NCBI RefSeq assembly: GCF_021366795.1
Contig: NZ_JAHCPS010000001.1
Span: forward strand, 310,001-374,000
DNA from: Macrococcoides caseolyticum
GTDB taxonomy: Bacteria > Bacillota > Bacilli > Staphylococcales > Staphylococcaceae
Length of the DNA: 64,000 nt
Direction of reading: 5' to 3'
Position 1 is the first letter of the stretch. Every line of letters starts with the position of its first letter. Position numbers and translations under genes: made by a program. The notes below the pieces were generated by a model. The model made no database searches and was not told where the DNA came from. It saw only the letters and a program-made list of their open reading frames with translations. This document shows positions 44,414-54,632 of this stretch, piece after piece.

Positions 44414-45946
44414 CTACTTACCTCCTAAATGAATAGGACCACCAGGACCTACTGGAATACCTAAATAGAACCAGACTAAAAGTAATAACGTCCAGAAGAT
44501 ACCAAAAGCAATAGAGTAAGGCATAAGTGCTGCAATCATTGTACCGAGACCAATATTTTTATCATACTTTTGTGCATAAGACAGTAATAACGGTAAATAT
44601 GGCATCATTGGCGTGATTGGATTCGTAATAGAATCTCCTACACGGTAAATGACTTGCGTAAAAGCTGGATGAATGCCTAAAAGCATGAGCATCGGTACTA
44701 AAATAGGCGCTAGAATAGCCCATTTCGCTGAAGCACTTCCAATTAACATATTTATGAATGCTGATAAAATGAGTACACCTAAAATTAACACGACACCATT
44801 TTGCCCCTTTAATAGAGCCGCACCTTTAATTGCCACTATCGTACCTAAATTACTCCAAGTGAAAAAGGCTAACATCTGAGCTGCAAAGAAAACAATAACG
44901 ATAAAACCACCCATAGAACTCATCGATTCGGCCAGCATCTCAGAGAACTTACGTGTCGAACGCATTGTTCCGGCCATATAACCATAGATTAATCCTGGTA
45001 CTAAGAATAACAATGTAATAATGGGTACAATCCCGTTCATTAACGGAGAATCATCAATTAACGATCCTGTCTTAGCATTTCTAAGTAGCGCATGCTCTGG
45101 TACAGTAAGTAATATGAGTAATCCCATCAATAACAAGATACTAATATTCGCCCAAATCATCGCCTTACGTTCCTTTGGTGCAACATGCTCATTTGTTTCA
45201 TCATCCGTGTATGTACCCTCATACTTTCCAAATCTCGGAATAACAATCTTACTTGTCACAAACCATGCAACGACAAGTAATAAAAACGTAGAAGCACATA
45301 AGAAATAATAGTTCATCGCCGCATTAACTTTAACGCTGCCGTCAATTAACTTCGTCGCTGGTTCAGTGAATGATACTGCTAACGCATCTGTCATACCAAT
45401 GACTAAACTCGCTGAGAATCCTCCTAGTGCTGCAGCATAAGCCATCGCAAGACCTGCAATTGGGTGATAACCTAGACGAATAAATACCATCGCAGCAATT
45501 GGAGGTAATACAATTGTCGCCGCATCTCCAGCTGCATTCCCCATAATACCAACAAAGATAATAATTGGAATGATAATCTTCTTCGGTGTCTTCTCAATCG
45601 TATATTTCATTAATGTTTCGAAATAACCTGTCTTTTCAGCAATACCGACACCAATCATTACAACAAGTACAAGCCCGAGTGGCGGGAATGCTGCAAAGTT
45701 TGGCACCGCTTCAGATATAATCTTTGCTATGCCATCTGGTGTAAGTAGATTAATCGCTTTAACAACCTTACCATCGGCAGGATTCTTTGCTTGTACTCCA
45801 AATAGACTTGCAATCCATGAAGCAATAAGTATTAAGCCACACAATGAAATAAAGATCACGACTGGATCTGGTAGCTTATTACCTGCACGTTCAATACCGT
45901 CCAGGAACTTATCCATAAATCCCTTTTTCTTTACGTTTTCATTCAT
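44414..45946 (-). CDS. abgT: AbgT family transporter
   Basis: 510 residues with about 13 hydrophobic segments. AbgT signatures: NKLPDPVVIFISLCGLIL near 18, GNAAGDAATIVLPPIAAMVF near 136, and PITPMMPYLPLLLSYAQKYD near 450. Family members import aminobenzoyl-glutamate or export sulfonamides. Cotranscribed with the M20 hydrolase, which supports import of an acylated amino acid. AGGGGGAG precedes the ATG. Confidence 0.88.
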   Translation of the reverse strand: MNENVKKKGFMDKFLDGIERAGNKLPDPVVIFISLCGLILIASWIASLFGVQAKNPADGKVVKAINLLTPDGIAKIISEAVPNFAAFPPLGLVLVVMIGVGIAEKTGYFETLMKYTIEKTPKKIIIPIIIFVGIMGNAAGDAATIVLPPIAAMVFIRLGYHPIAGLAMAYAAALGGFSASLVIGMTDALAVSFTEPATKLIDGSVKVNAAMNYYFLCASTFLLLVVAWFVTSKIVIPRFGKYEGTYTDDETNEHVAPKERKAMIWANISILLLMGLLILLTVPEHALLRNAKTGSLIDDSPLMNGIVPIITLLFLVPGLIYGYMAGTMRSTRKFSEMLAESMSSMGGFIVIVFFAAQMLAFFTWSNLGTIVAIKGAALLKGQNGVVLILGVLILSAFINMLIGSASAKWAILAPILVPMLMLLGIHPAFTQVIYRVGDSITNPITPMMPYLPLLLSYAQKYDKNIGLGTMIAALMPYSIAFGIFWTLLLLVWFYLGIPVGPGGPIHLGGK

Positions 45947-46086
45947 TACATCTCCCCCTGTTTAATTGAGTGAAAATTCAGTTAAATAAATTTATAATAC
46001 TATACTATCGATACTGTCTGGAGAATACAAATAATTATGTAAAGAAATATAAGGTAATATATACATTTTAATAGATTCAAATTAAA

Positions 46087-46123
46087 ATAAGCTCAGTCTC
46101 TCCACTTGGAAAGAACTGAGCTT
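46087..46123 (-). terminator. intrinsic terminator of small lipoprotein gene
   Basis: AAGCTCAGT/ACTGAGCTT stem with internal mismatch pairs, between the lipoprotein stop and the abgT promoter region. Confidence 0.7.
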
Positions 46124-46148
46124 TTGAAATTTATATGATTAAAGCTAT

Positions 46149-46517
46149 TTACTCTTTTTTCGTTAATTTACCTGTCATCTTCATAGGTAAATCTTTTTCT
46201 TTTTCCGTCATTTTCGCTTTACCTTCATATGAACCATCTTTTTCTTTCAAATCATACAATGTAACTTTTTTAGATTTGTCTTCAGAAAAATATAAAATAA
46301 TTTTATCTTCACCTTCGACTTCATATTTCAACGATTCACCTTTACCTATAGCCTCAGCTTTGTCACCTTTGAATTTTAAATCAAAATTCATTGCAGAGCT
46401 TCCATCTTGACTTAAATCGAAGTTGTAAGTATTACCGTCTAACTCTCCTTTTAAACCACCACAAGCCGCTAAAACCATTGATAAAACAAGAAGTAACCCT
46501 AAAAATTTCTTCATCAT
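46149..46517 (-). CDS. small lipoprotein
   Basis: 122 residues. Signal with lipobox VLAAC (Cys19), then a beta-rich domain (YNFDLSQDGSSAMNFDLKFK, KYEVEGEDKIILYF) like the DUF5067/YxeA-style small lipoproteins. Ends in KLTKKE. Monocistronic. No function can be assigned. Confidence 0.78.
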   Translation of the reverse strand: MMKKFLGLLLVLSMVLAACGGLKGELDGNTYNFDLSQDGSSAMNFDLKFKGDKAEAIGKGESLKYEVEGEDKIILYFSEDKSKKVTLYDLKEKDGSYEGKAKMTEKEKDLPMKMTGKLTKKE

Positions 46518-46712
46518 ATTTCCCCCTAAAATGATTAATAAATTACAATTGTTACTCTATGTTTATTATTATACCTATCTTTTGAATATATTCCCAACAA
46601 AATCACCCAAAAAGGTTAAAAGTTTATTTCTAGATGTAATTTTTACTGTCATTCAATTGTAAGACAGTTGTGGATTGTGTTCATATTTCTTACTTATAAT
46701 GACTGAATAAAA

Positions 46713-46736
46713 AAACACCCACTTTCGTGAGTGTTT
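46713..46736 (-). terminator. intrinsic terminator of xylose operon
   Basis: AAACACCCAC/GTGAGTGTTT stem with one mismatch, 4-base loop, T-rich minus-strand tail. Confidence 0.78.
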
Positions 46737-46741
46737 GATAT

Positions 46742-47722
46742 TTATACCCCTATAAACTTGTACACCGTTTGATATGTTTTCATACCATCGATCAATGGTG
46801 GTTCATCTGAGTTGACACTATTTGGTTCAAACTGTGTTTCAAGACATACGCCACTATATTGGTTGTAGATTACGCCATCTTTTCCAGGGACGTTATCCAA
46901 GCCGTTTCCTGTATAGAGTTGAATGCATGGCATGTTTGTATAAACGTCCATTTGAATACCTGTCGTATTACCAATTAATGTGGCACATTTATGTGTAAGT
47001 CTAGGTTCATTTAATACGTAATTATCATCAAAGCCGCATGTATTATTTTCTTCAATTACTTTTAACGTTGTAAAATCCATAGGTGTTGCTTTGACTTCTA
47101 AATGTTCTCCAGTTGGTATGTTTTCATCATCTAATTCAGAGTAGTAATGACTATCCAGCCATAACTGATGTTGCATTACTGATCCACTATCATGTCCGTT
47201 CAAGTTAAAGTAACTATGATTGGTCGGGTTAAATACGGTTACTTCATTACTATGTCCATGATAAGCTATCTTAAGCGCGTTATCTTCAGTTACTGTATAA
47301 GTGACTGTTACCTTTAGTGTCCCAGGAAATCCTTGATCAAGGTGTGGGCTGATGAGTTCTAAAGACAACTCATTTTCTTTAATTGTTGTGACTTTCCATC
47401 GTCTTAATTGATACCCATCTCCTCCACTATGGAGCGTGTTATTTGCTTCATTTTGTTCCGTTTGATATGTTTTTCCGTCTATATTGAACGTTCCATTGGC
47501 AATTCTATTCGCCACTCTGCCAATGATTCCACCAAAGTAACAAGATGTATGCTTTTTATATGCTTCAAGCTGCTCAAACCCTAAGACTACATCGATTGTT
47601 TTATTATTGCTTTGAAGCATTATCTTAGTAATGGTTGCACCTAAATCCGTCACTTCTACTTCTAGTCCATTGTGATTTCGAATGGTATAGCGTTTATATT
47701 CACTTTGTTTCGTCACTTTCAT
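46742..47722 (-). CDS. galM: aldose 1-epimerase (mutarotase)
   Basis: 326 residues from ATG 47722 (an adjacent GTG at 47725 is possible). GalM signatures: GRVANRIANGTF near 68, TLHSGG near 95, catalytic His in NPTNHSYFNLNGH near 165, and catalytic Glu in CLETQFEPNS near 300. It starts 6 bases after the sugar transporter stop. In this operon it probably interconverts xylose anomers after uptake. Confidence 0.9.
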   Translation of the reverse strand: MKVTKQSEYKRYTIRNHNGLEVEVTDLGATITKIMLQSNNKTIDVVLGFEQLEAYKKHTSCYFGGIIGRVANRIANGTFNIDGKTYQTEQNEANNTLHSGGDGYQLRRWKVTTIKENELSLELISPHLDQGFPGTLKVTVTYTVTEDNALKIAYHGHSNEVTVFNPTNHSYFNLNGHDSGSVMQHQLWLDSHYYSELDDENIPTGEHLEVKATPMDFTTLKVIEENNTCGFDDNYVLNEPRLTHKCATLIGNTTGIQMDVYTNMPCIQLYTGNGLDNVPGKDGVIYNQYSGVCLETQFEPNSVNSDEPPLIDGMKTYQTVYKFIGV

Positions 47723-47728
47723 CACACC

Positions 47729-49075
47729 TTAATTTAAAGATTTTGTATTATTCTCAACTAAAGCATGCTCAATTTGTTCTAATGTGTAACCACGTGTTTC
47801 AAACACAAAGTACTTCACAAAGATTGCACCGATGATACAGAATACACCAAAGATGCTGAATAAGACTTTATCACCTAATGTTGTCAGTAATACCGGAAAA
47901 CTTACTGAAACTGTCCAGTTTGCTACCCAGTTTACAAGTGATGCAATCCCCACTGCTAAACCTCTGATTTTAAGCGGGAATACTTCTCCAATCATTATCC
48001 ACATGACAGGACCCCATGTTGCACAGAAGCTTGAAATATATGTTGCAATGAAAATAAACGTGAAGAGATGGAATCCTTCTTTCCCCGCTTCATATTGGAA
48101 TGCCCATGTAAGTGCAAAGAATGATGCCCCCATCGCTAACGCGCCTGCGATTAATACTGTTCTACGTTTAAATCGATCCATAAATATTGTCGCAATTACT
48201 GTTACTATAACATAGAATACCCCTAAAAGGATTTGTGTTTTAATCGCTATTGATGCATCTGTTCCACCACTCATCAATATACGTGGTGCATAATAGAACA
48301 CCGTATTACACCCCATCCATTGTTGCAGGATTGCTAAACCAAACGCCACAATTAATGCAGGTCGTGTCCACTTCGCAAACACATCTTTAAATGTTCCTGT
48401 TGCTTGTCTATTTTGTTCCTCAATATCGTGAATTTCTTTTGCTGCTTCATCTTTCGTTAAGATATTATTTAAAATATCCATTGCTTCCTGAACTTTACCA
48501 TTCTTCACTAAGTATCTTGGTGATTCCGGTAAAAGAATCGCGCCAATGAATAAAATTAATGCTGGAACTGCTGCAAATCCTAGCATTAAACGCCAGCCAA
48601 TCGGTGAATCTTGCCAGCCGTAGTTCGCAATATACGCCATTAACATCCCAATCATAATCATGAATTGGTTTAAAGCACTTAGACGTCCTCTATCTTTAGC
48701 TGGTGCGAGTTCTGCTAAATACATTGGTACTAAAGCACTTGCACCCCCAACAGCAACACCAAGGAATAGACGTGAGATATTAAGTACAGTATAATTCGGT
48801 GCCAGACCACATCCAATTGCTCCAAGGAAAAATATAGTTGCAGTAATCATCATCATTATTTTACGGCCATACTTATCTGCAAGTGGTGAAATTAACACTG
48901 CACCTACTACCGCTCCAATTAGTACACAACTGACAACAAATCCGATTTGTGATTCATTTAGCTTTAATTCTTCTTGAATGAAAATTTGAGCACCAGCGAT
49001 AACACCTGTATCATACCCGAATAATAGCCCACCTAATGCTCCGAAGAAGAATATCATTGATTTTGATAATTTCAT
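47729..49075 (-). CDS. MFS sugar:proton symporter, probable xylose transporter
   Basis: 448 residues, 12 hydrophobic segments. Sugar-porter signatures: GGLLFGYDTGVIAGA near 15-29, ADKYGRKIMM near 66, RLFLGVAVGGASALVPMYLAELAP, PESPRYLVKNGK near 193, QQWMGCNTVFYYAP near 252 and PLKIRGLAVG near 365. Operon position between xylB and the mutarotase points to xylose; XylT/XylE-type. Confidence 0.88.
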   Translation of the reverse strand: MKLSKSMIFFFGALGGLLFGYDTGVIAGAQIFIQEELKLNESQIGFVVSCVLIGAVVGAVLISPLADKYGRKIMMMITATIFFLGAIGCGLAPNYTVLNISRLFLGVAVGGASALVPMYLAELAPAKDRGRLSALNQFMIMIGMLMAYIANYGWQDSPIGWRLMLGFAAVPALILFIGAILLPESPRYLVKNGKVQEAMDILNNILTKDEAAKEIHDIEEQNRQATGTFKDVFAKWTRPALIVAFGLAILQQWMGCNTVFYYAPRILMSGGTDASIAIKTQILLGVFYVIVTVIATIFMDRFKRRTVLIAGALAMGASFFALTWAFQYEAGKEGFHLFTFIFIATYISSFCATWGPVMWIMIGEVFPLKIRGLAVGIASLVNWVANWTVSVSFPVLLTTLGDKVLFSIFGVFCIIGAIFVKYFVFETRGYTLEQIEHALVENNTKSLN

Positions 49076-49091
49076 CTTAATCCCTCATTCT

Positions 49092-50588
49092 CTATTGAAC
49101 TAATTTTTGTAATCCATGACTAATGCTTAATGTATCTGCATATGCGTTTTTCCACACGTCATATACTTGTTGATACTTCTCGACGTTTTCTTTTACCGGA
49201 GAGAATACAGCAGATTTATATACGACCCAGGCTGCTATAGCATCCGCTGCTGAATCAAACCAACCATGTCCTATTGCTGCAATCATACACGCACCAAGCC
49301 CAGGTCCCTGTTCAACTTCTAAACGGATAATATCTTTATTAAATACATCCGCCTGAATTTGCATCCAGTCTGGATTCTTAGATCCGCCGCCTACTGAAAT
49401 CAAACGTTTAATGTTGCCTTTATTTAATGATTCATAGATTTCTCCGCTGTCTTTTAAGCTGAACGTTATACCCTCCATTACCGCACGAGAAAAATGCTTT
49501 AACTCATGATGTGTATCAATACCTAAGAAACTACCTCTAATCTGACTATCGTAATGAGGTGAGCGTTCACCTACAATATATGGTGTGAATATTAATCCAT
49601 CTGAACCTGGTTGTACGGTATACACTTCATTTAAGAGTGTTGCAAAGTCTAAACCTTTAGCAAATGTATTCTTAAACCAATGTAGTGAATTGCCTGCTGC
49701 TAATGTCACACCCATTGAATAATATTGATCAGGAATAACATGATTAAAGAAATGTAATTGGCCTTCGTAGTTCTTTGCCTCAGGTTCTATCGCACTAAAT
49801 ACACCACTCGTCCCAATGGATACAAGACCTGTTTCACTTGTTAACCCTGCACCAAGTGCTGCACAAGCATTATCAGCACCGCCTGCGTAAACGCTTACAT
49901 CATTATGTAAATGAAAACGCATCTTTATGTCTTCTCGTACTTGACCAACGAAACCAAAGGATTCATGCAGTTCCGGTAATATATCCGCATCAATATGAAA
50001 TTGATCTAGCATTTCTTTTGACCAGGCTTTTTGATCTATATCTAATAAAAGCGTACCTGCTGCATCACTATATTCAGTATAGAAGTTGCCTGTAAACCAG
50101 TAACCTAAATAATCTTTAGGCATCATTATTTTTCTTACTTTCTCCCAAACTTCTGGTTCATGACGTTGTAACCATATTATTTTAGGTAATGTAAATCCTT
50201 CTAACACACGATTCTTCGTAATATCATATAACTTTGTTCCCAATTGTTTCGCAATAAATTGACATTCTTCACTCGTACGCACATCATTCCATAATATCGC
50301 TGGATATACTGGTCGGTTATCTTCACCTAAAGCAACGAGTGAGTGCATTTGACCTGAGAAACTTATGGCTTCTAATTGTTCTCCAAAGTCACTGACTTTT
50401 AGTGATAGCTCTGTTAATACCTTTTCGCATGCTAAAATCCAGTAATCAGGATGTTGTTCTGAATAACCCACTTTAGGTGTATCTAATGGATATTCACTAC
50501 TACTTTCAGCCACCACATCACCTTGCTTATTCATCAAGATTCCCTTTAAACTACTTGTTCCTAAATCTATCCCTAATACATAGCTCAC
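49092..50588 (-). CDS. xylB: xylulokinase
   Basis: 498 residues, FGGY kinase. GIDLGTSSLKGIL near 5-17, SFSGQMHSLV near 78, DAAGTLLLDI near 168, GGADNACAALGAG near 230 and GGGSKNPDWMQIQADV near 395. Phosphorylates D-xylulose. Follows xylA after an intercistronic hairpin. Confidence 0.94.
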   Translation of the reverse strand: MSYVLGIDLGTSSLKGILMNKQGDVVAESSSEYPLDTPKVGYSEQHPDYWILACEKVLTELSLKVSDFGEQLEAISFSGQMHSLVALGEDNRPVYPAILWNDVRTSEECQFIAKQLGTKLYDITKNRVLEGFTLPKIIWLQRHEPEVWEKVRKIMMPKDYLGYWFTGNFYTEYSDAAGTLLLDIDQKAWSKEMLDQFHIDADILPELHESFGFVGQVREDIKMRFHLHNDVSVYAGGADNACAALGAGLTSETGLVSIGTSGVFSAIEPEAKNYEGQLHFFNHVIPDQYYSMGVTLAAGNSLHWFKNTFAKGLDFATLLNEVYTVQPGSDGLIFTPYIVGERSPHYDSQIRGSFLGIDTHHELKHFSRAVMEGITFSLKDSGEIYESLNKGNIKRLISVGGGSKNPDWMQIQADVFNKDIIRLEVEQGPGLGACMIAAIGHGWFDSAADAIAAWVVYKSAVFSPVKENVEKYQQVYDVWKNAYADTLSISHGLQKLVQ

Positions 50589-50607
50589 GTGTATTCACTC
50601 CTAATGA

Positions 50608-50651
50608 AAAAATCTAACTATCTAAATATCTCATTAGATAGTTAGATTTTT
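50608..50651 (-). terminator. intercistronic hairpin between xylA and xylB
   Basis: A 17-bp perfect stem starting AAAAATCTAACTATCTA, 10-base loop, with T residues on both sides. Because xylB lies only 20 bases downstream without an obvious promoter, it probably acts as a partial terminator or an RNA-stabilising 3' end for xylA. Confidence 0.8.
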
Positions 50652-50669
50652 ATTTATTTATTCAAGTCC

Positions 50670-51977
50670 TTACACTAAGTAATCGTTTAATTTAGATTTT
50701 ACTAATTCAATATGACTAGATTTTAATTCCACATCTTCTAAACTTAATGCATGTTCTGTTAACGATTCCAGATCTTCTTTATCTTCAATAATACGTGCAC
50801 CAATACCAGAATTAAATGAAGCATAACGTTCGTCAATTAATTTTTCGAAGAATTGATCATTCATTAATTTTTCAACAGATTTTAATGCACGTGCGTAAGT
50901 ATCCATACCAGCAATGTGAGCTAAAATTAAATCATCCATTTCAAATGAAGAACGACGCACCTTAGAGTCAAAGTTAATACCACCAGGTGCTAATCCACCG
51001 TTACGAACGATTTCTAACATAGCTAATGTAGCTGCATATACATCAGTAGGGAATTCATCTGTATCCCAACCTAATAATAAATCACCTTGGTTGGCGTCAA
51101 TTGAACCTAATGCATCATAACTTCTAGCAACATTTAATTCATGTTCAAATGTATGACCTGCTAAAGTCGCATGGTTGGCTTCTAAGTTTAATTTGAAGTC
51201 GCCTTCTAAATCATAATGTTTTAAGAATGCAATTGTTGTAGCCGCATCAAAATCATATTGATGTTTTGAAGGTTCTTTTGGTTTAGGCTCTAATAAGAAT
51301 TGTGGTTTGTGACCAATTTTTTCAGCATATTTAACTGCCATTTTGAAGAAACGAGCGATGTTGTCTTGTTCAAACTTCATATCTGTATTTAGCAGTGTTT
51401 CGTAACCTTCACGACCACCCCAAAATACGTAGTTTTCTCCACCTAATTTCTTAGAAATATCTAATCCTTTTTTAACTTGCGCTGCAGCAAATGCATAAAC
51501 ATCAGCATTATTTGTAGAAGCAGCACCGTTGTTATAACGAGGATGAGAGAACATATTTGCTGTGTTCCATAATAATTTAATACCAGTTTGGTCCATTCTT
51601 TCTTTAATTAAATCTGTGATGACATCTAGATTATCGTAGAATTCTTGTAATGAGTTACCTTCAGGTGCAACGTCAACATCATGGAAACAGAAGTACTCAA
51701 TGCCCATTTTTTCCATGAATTCAAAGAAAGCTTCCACACGGTTCTTCGCAGTTTGCATCGGATCTTCATCAAACCAGTTACGTTTATTTACTGCGCTACC
51801 AAATGGATCTGAACCATCTTGCGTCATTGTATGCCAATAAGCAGCAGCAAATCTTAAGTGCTCTTTCATTGGTTTTCCTAACACTACTTCTTCAGCATTA
51901 TAATGTCTAAATGCAAACGGATTTTCAGTTGTAGTACCTTCGTATTTAATTTTGTCAATGTTTTCAAAATAAGCCAT
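50670..51977 (-). CDS. xylA: xylose isomerase
   Basis: 435 residues from ATG 51977 (GGAGGA 6 bases upstream; the frame to 51992 includes that site). [20 protein letters not shown] start, catalytic [12 protein letters not shown] near 98, [10 protein letters not shown] near 180, and metal-binding [18 protein letters not shown] near 260 and DANQGD near 290. Converts D-xylose to D-xylulose. First gene of the operon. Confidence 0.95.
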   Translation of the reverse strand: MAYFENIDKIKYEGTTTENPFAFRHYNAEEVVLGKPMKEHLRFAAAYWHTMTQDGSDPFGSAVNKRNWFDEDPMQTAKNRVEAFFEFMEKMGIEYFCFHDVDVAPEGNSLQEFYDNLDVITDLIKERMDQTGIKLLWNTANMFSHPRYNNGAASTNNADVYAFAAAQVKKGLDISKKLGGENYVFWGGREGYETLLNTDMKFEQDNIARFFKMAVKYAEKIGHKPQFLLEPKPKEPSKHQYDFDAATTIAFLKHYDLEGDFKLNLEANHATLAGHTFEHELNVARSYDALGSIDANQGDLLLGWDTDEFPTDVYAATLAMLEIVRNGGLAPGGINFDSKVRRSSFEMDDLILAHIAGMDTYARALKSVEKLMNDQFFEKLIDERYASFNSGIGARIIEDKEDLESLTEHALSLEDVELKSSHIELVKSKLNDYLV

Positions 51978-52061
51978 AATCAATTCCTCCATAAATTTAA
52001 TAATATATTCATTGTGTATTTAAATATTTAAGTCTATATTAATCGTACGAGGTGAAATGGA

Positions 52062-53003
52062 ATGAAGAATGAATACGAATTAATCGACCACTATAAAGTA
52101 AATGACATCAAAGCATTCCTAATTGAAATCAGTTATCGACGCCCTCACTTACATACAGATTTAGAAATTCTCTACTGTATGAAAGGTGAGCTAACCGTCA
52201 AACTAGAAAACAAAACATGTATCGTAAAACAAGGAGAATTCTTCCTGCTTAATACTTGCCAGTTACATGAATTTATATCTAAAGACTCTGCGCAATTACT
52301 GATCATTCAATTTAATACAAAATCAATCGAACACTTATATCCAGAAATTAATGAAATACTGTTTGAGAATGAATCAATTGCAGATCATTCATCGTTACTT
52401 ACATATTATCTGAAACTATGTCATGCCTACTTTAAAGAAGAAGAAAACTTCCATCTCGCATGTCATGGATACGCAATATTAGCTCTGAATGAATTACTCA
52501 AAGTAGTACCGACTACTCATATTACGAGTGTTGAAAGGGATAATCTCTTATCAAGGAATGAGAGAATCGCTAGAGTGAGTAAATATATTAATCAAAACTA
52601 TACAGAAAAAATACTACTTAGTGATCTAGCTGAACAAGAGCATATCACAACATCATATCTTTCAAATTTCATCAAAGTACACTTTGGATATACATTCCAG
52701 GAGCTTGTTAATTTTACGAGATGTGAACAAGCAAAATATATGCTAATCAATACTAGAAATAACTTATTAACGATTAGTCAAAGCTGTGGTTTCTCAGATG
52801 TAAGATATTTAAATAAGTCATTTAAAAATATGTTTGGTATGTCACCTCAAGAGTATCGTACAAATCATATAGACTCAGAAATAATAGAACATCTAAATGA
52901 AATGCAGTCTGTTGATATTCAAACAATTCTTCCTAAAAAACAAAGTATTGAAATAATCGAAAGGATTTTCGATCCAATTGGTAAGCGCTTACTTCATGGT
53001 TAA
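52062..53003 (+). CDS. AraC-family regulator of xylose operon
   Basis: 313 residues. N-terminal cupin-type sensing domain (RPHLHTDLEILYCMKGEL near 25-42, KQGEFFLLNTCQLHEF), C-terminal double helix-turn-helix from about 170 to 270 (LSDLAEQEHITTSYLSNFIK; ISQSCGFSDVRYLNKSFKNM; FGMSPQEYR). Divergent from xylA by 84 bases. Staphylococcal xylose operons are classically controlled by a ROK-type XylR repressor; here an AraC-type protein, probably an activator, takes the place next to xylA. Confidence 0.85.
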   Translation: MKNEYELIDHYKVNDIKAFLIEISYRRPHLHTDLEILYCMKGELTVKLENKTCIVKQGEFFLLNTCQLHEFISKDSAQLLIIQFNTKSIEHLYPEINEILFENESIADHSSLLTYYLKLCHAYFKEEENFHLACHGYAILALNELLKVVPTTHITSVERDNLLSRNERIARVSKYINQNYTEKILLSDLAEQEHITTSYLSNFIKVHFGYTFQELVNFTRCEQAKYMLINTRNNLLTISQSCGFSDVRYLNKSFKNMFGMSPQEYRTNHIDSEIIEHLNEMQSVDIQTILPKKQSIEIIERIFDPIGKRLLHG

Positions 53004-53176
53004 AATATACGCCTAAAGTAAAACGATTTCATACACAATCTTTATATGGAAAAGGGATTATTTTTAGATACAAATAACATTAAAAACTTTGTCATATTTA
53101 TCATCAACCAAGCATGCTGAATCGTGATACAATGACACAATCCTATACAGAAATGAAAATAAGCGAGGCATAACGT

Positions 53177-53548
53177 ATGACAAGATATACATATGAAATA
53201 GAAAAGCAATTCCATTTCTCTAGTAGTCACGTATTAGAAGGCTTACCAGAAACACATCCTTGTGGTAGATTGCATGGACATAACTATATTGCCGTATTTG
53301 TTCTGGGGTCAGATGTATTAAACGACGTTGGATTTGTGGTAGATTACCGCGAACTTGATCGGATTAAACATTATATCGATAACAACTTAGACCATCGTCA
53401 CCTCAATGACATTTTCTCATTCAATCCTACTGCTGAAAATATCGCAAAATACTTGTATGACAAAACGAAGCATGACATCGGGATTAAAGAAATCATCGAA
53501 GTGAGAATTTCTGAAACACCGAAAACATGGGCATCCTATAGACCGTAA
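53177..53548 (+). CDS. queD: 6-carboxytetrahydropterin synthase
   Basis: 123 residues, PTPS/QueD family. FSSSHVL and LHGHNY carry the zinc histidines, PCGRLHGH the catalytic cysteine, DYRELDRIKHYIDNNLDHRHLND the second half, and the C-terminal EVRISETPKTWASY. Makes the second intermediate of queuosine biosynthesis from dihydroneopterin triphosphate. Stand-alone here; no preQ1 riboswitch is recognisable upstream. Confidence 0.9.
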   Translation: MTRYTYEIEKQFHFSSSHVLEGLPETHPCGRLHGHNYIAVFVLGSDVLNDVGFVVDYRELDRIKHYIDNNLDHRHLNDIFSFNPTAENIAKYLYDKTKHDIGIKEIIEVRISETPKTWASYRP

Positions 53549-53566
53549 AATTTAAAAAGACAATAA

Positions 53567-53614
53567 AAAAGAACAAAACGAATCATCTTAAAAGATTTTT
53601 CGTTTTGTTCTTTT
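53567..53614. terminator. bidirectional intrinsic terminator
   Basis: 16-bp stem AAAAGAACAAAACGAA/TTCGTTTTGTTCTTTT between convergent queD and a DUF1963 gene. Confidence 0.85.
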
Positions 53615-53654
53615 ATTCTGTATGAAACACACGATAGTCCTTGCTATTTTAAGC

Positions 53655-54533
53655 TTATAAACAATCCCAATTATAAAAGTAATCATCAAATTGCATTCGT
53701 TTTAAATCATCATGCTTCACAAAGACATTGGCTGTCCCGCCATCGCCCCAGTCAATATTAATACCATCTGTATACTCACTATCAATCTGCAATAGAAGCT
53801 GATCGTACACACGTAGCTCTTCCTCTGTCTCTCTTAAATCGTCTTGAGCAAAGTATGGGTATCCTCCTAATTGATGCGCAGGTTGTTCTGGCAGTAATGT
53901 TGAGAATACTTTCTCCATTAAATCATCATAACCATCAAACAGCGATTCCACTTCAAACTCTGGATTCACTTCATTCCAAATCGGTAAAATCAAATCATTA
54001 AATCGATAATCTACTGCAGTTAAATATTGTTCTTCCATTGCGTATGTAACGTGATAAGTACCAGTCAATGGCACATTCTCCGCTTCATACTCAAACTGAT
54101 CCATGTATGCTTTAATCTCAGAAAGCGTTAAACTCGTCGTCACATCTTCAATAAAAGTGAGTGCTGTATTGCGATTATCATTAAACGATTCTAACCCTAG
54201 ACCATACTCATCCGTATGGCAACTCATCCAGAACTGTAGTAATCCTTTATCTGCCTGAAACAGTGTTTGTTCTTTAGGTAATTCACTTAAATTAATTTGT
54301 GCAATTAATACCATCTTTTTATTTTTCGCATCAACTGGAATATCCTCTAAAGACTTTAGGAAAGGAACACCACCAATCTTACTTGCCTCTAACGTTTCAT
54401 CTTTCATTGGCTCAAGTTGCATACGAATATATGCGCACTTCGATAGATCACGTGTTTCTATCGCTTCTATAAATCTTTTATATGCTGCTTGCTCATCTTG
54501 AGGTAAATCACTAACGTCTTGTATATTTAACAT
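53655..54533 (-). CDS. DUF1963/YwqG family protein (copy 4)
   Basis: 292 residues. YwqG pattern: SKIGGVPFLKSLEDIP near 51-66, LIAQINLSELP near 76, GLLQFWMSCHTDEYGLG near 97, HQLGGYPYFAQDD near 225, LLLQIDSEY near 250 and the C-terminal DWGDGGTANVFVKHDDLKRM, FDDYFYNWDCL. Closest to the 55529 copy, both ending YNWDCL. Function of the family is unknown; some DUF1963-containing loci are proposed to encode immunity proteins. Confidence 0.85.
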   Translation of the reverse strand: MLNIQDVSDLPQDEQAAYKRFIEAIETRDLSKCAYIRMQLEPMKDETLEASKIGGVPFLKSLEDIPVDAKNKKMVLIAQINLSELPKEQTLFQADKGLLQFWMSCHTDEYGLGLESFNDNRNTALTFIEDVTTSLTLSEIKAYMDQFEYEAENVPLTGTYHVTYAMEEQYLTAVDYRFNDLILPIWNEVNPEFEVESLFDGYDDLMEKVFSTLLPEQPAHQLGGYPYFAQDDLRETEEELRVYDQLLLQIDSEYTDGINIDWGDGGTANVFVKHDDLKRMQFDDYFYNWDCL

Positions 54534-54632
54534 GAAACGTATCCCCTTTGCTTATTTTTCTTTCATTCTTATTATAAAAGACGTTAAGCGCTATGACGAA
54601 TGATATCCATTATGATGTAGAAGTCATTTAAA

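Noticed and set aside
53004-53176. preQ1 riboswitch upstream of queD
   Set aside because: I looked for the short stem and A-rich tail of preQ1-I and found no convincing match.
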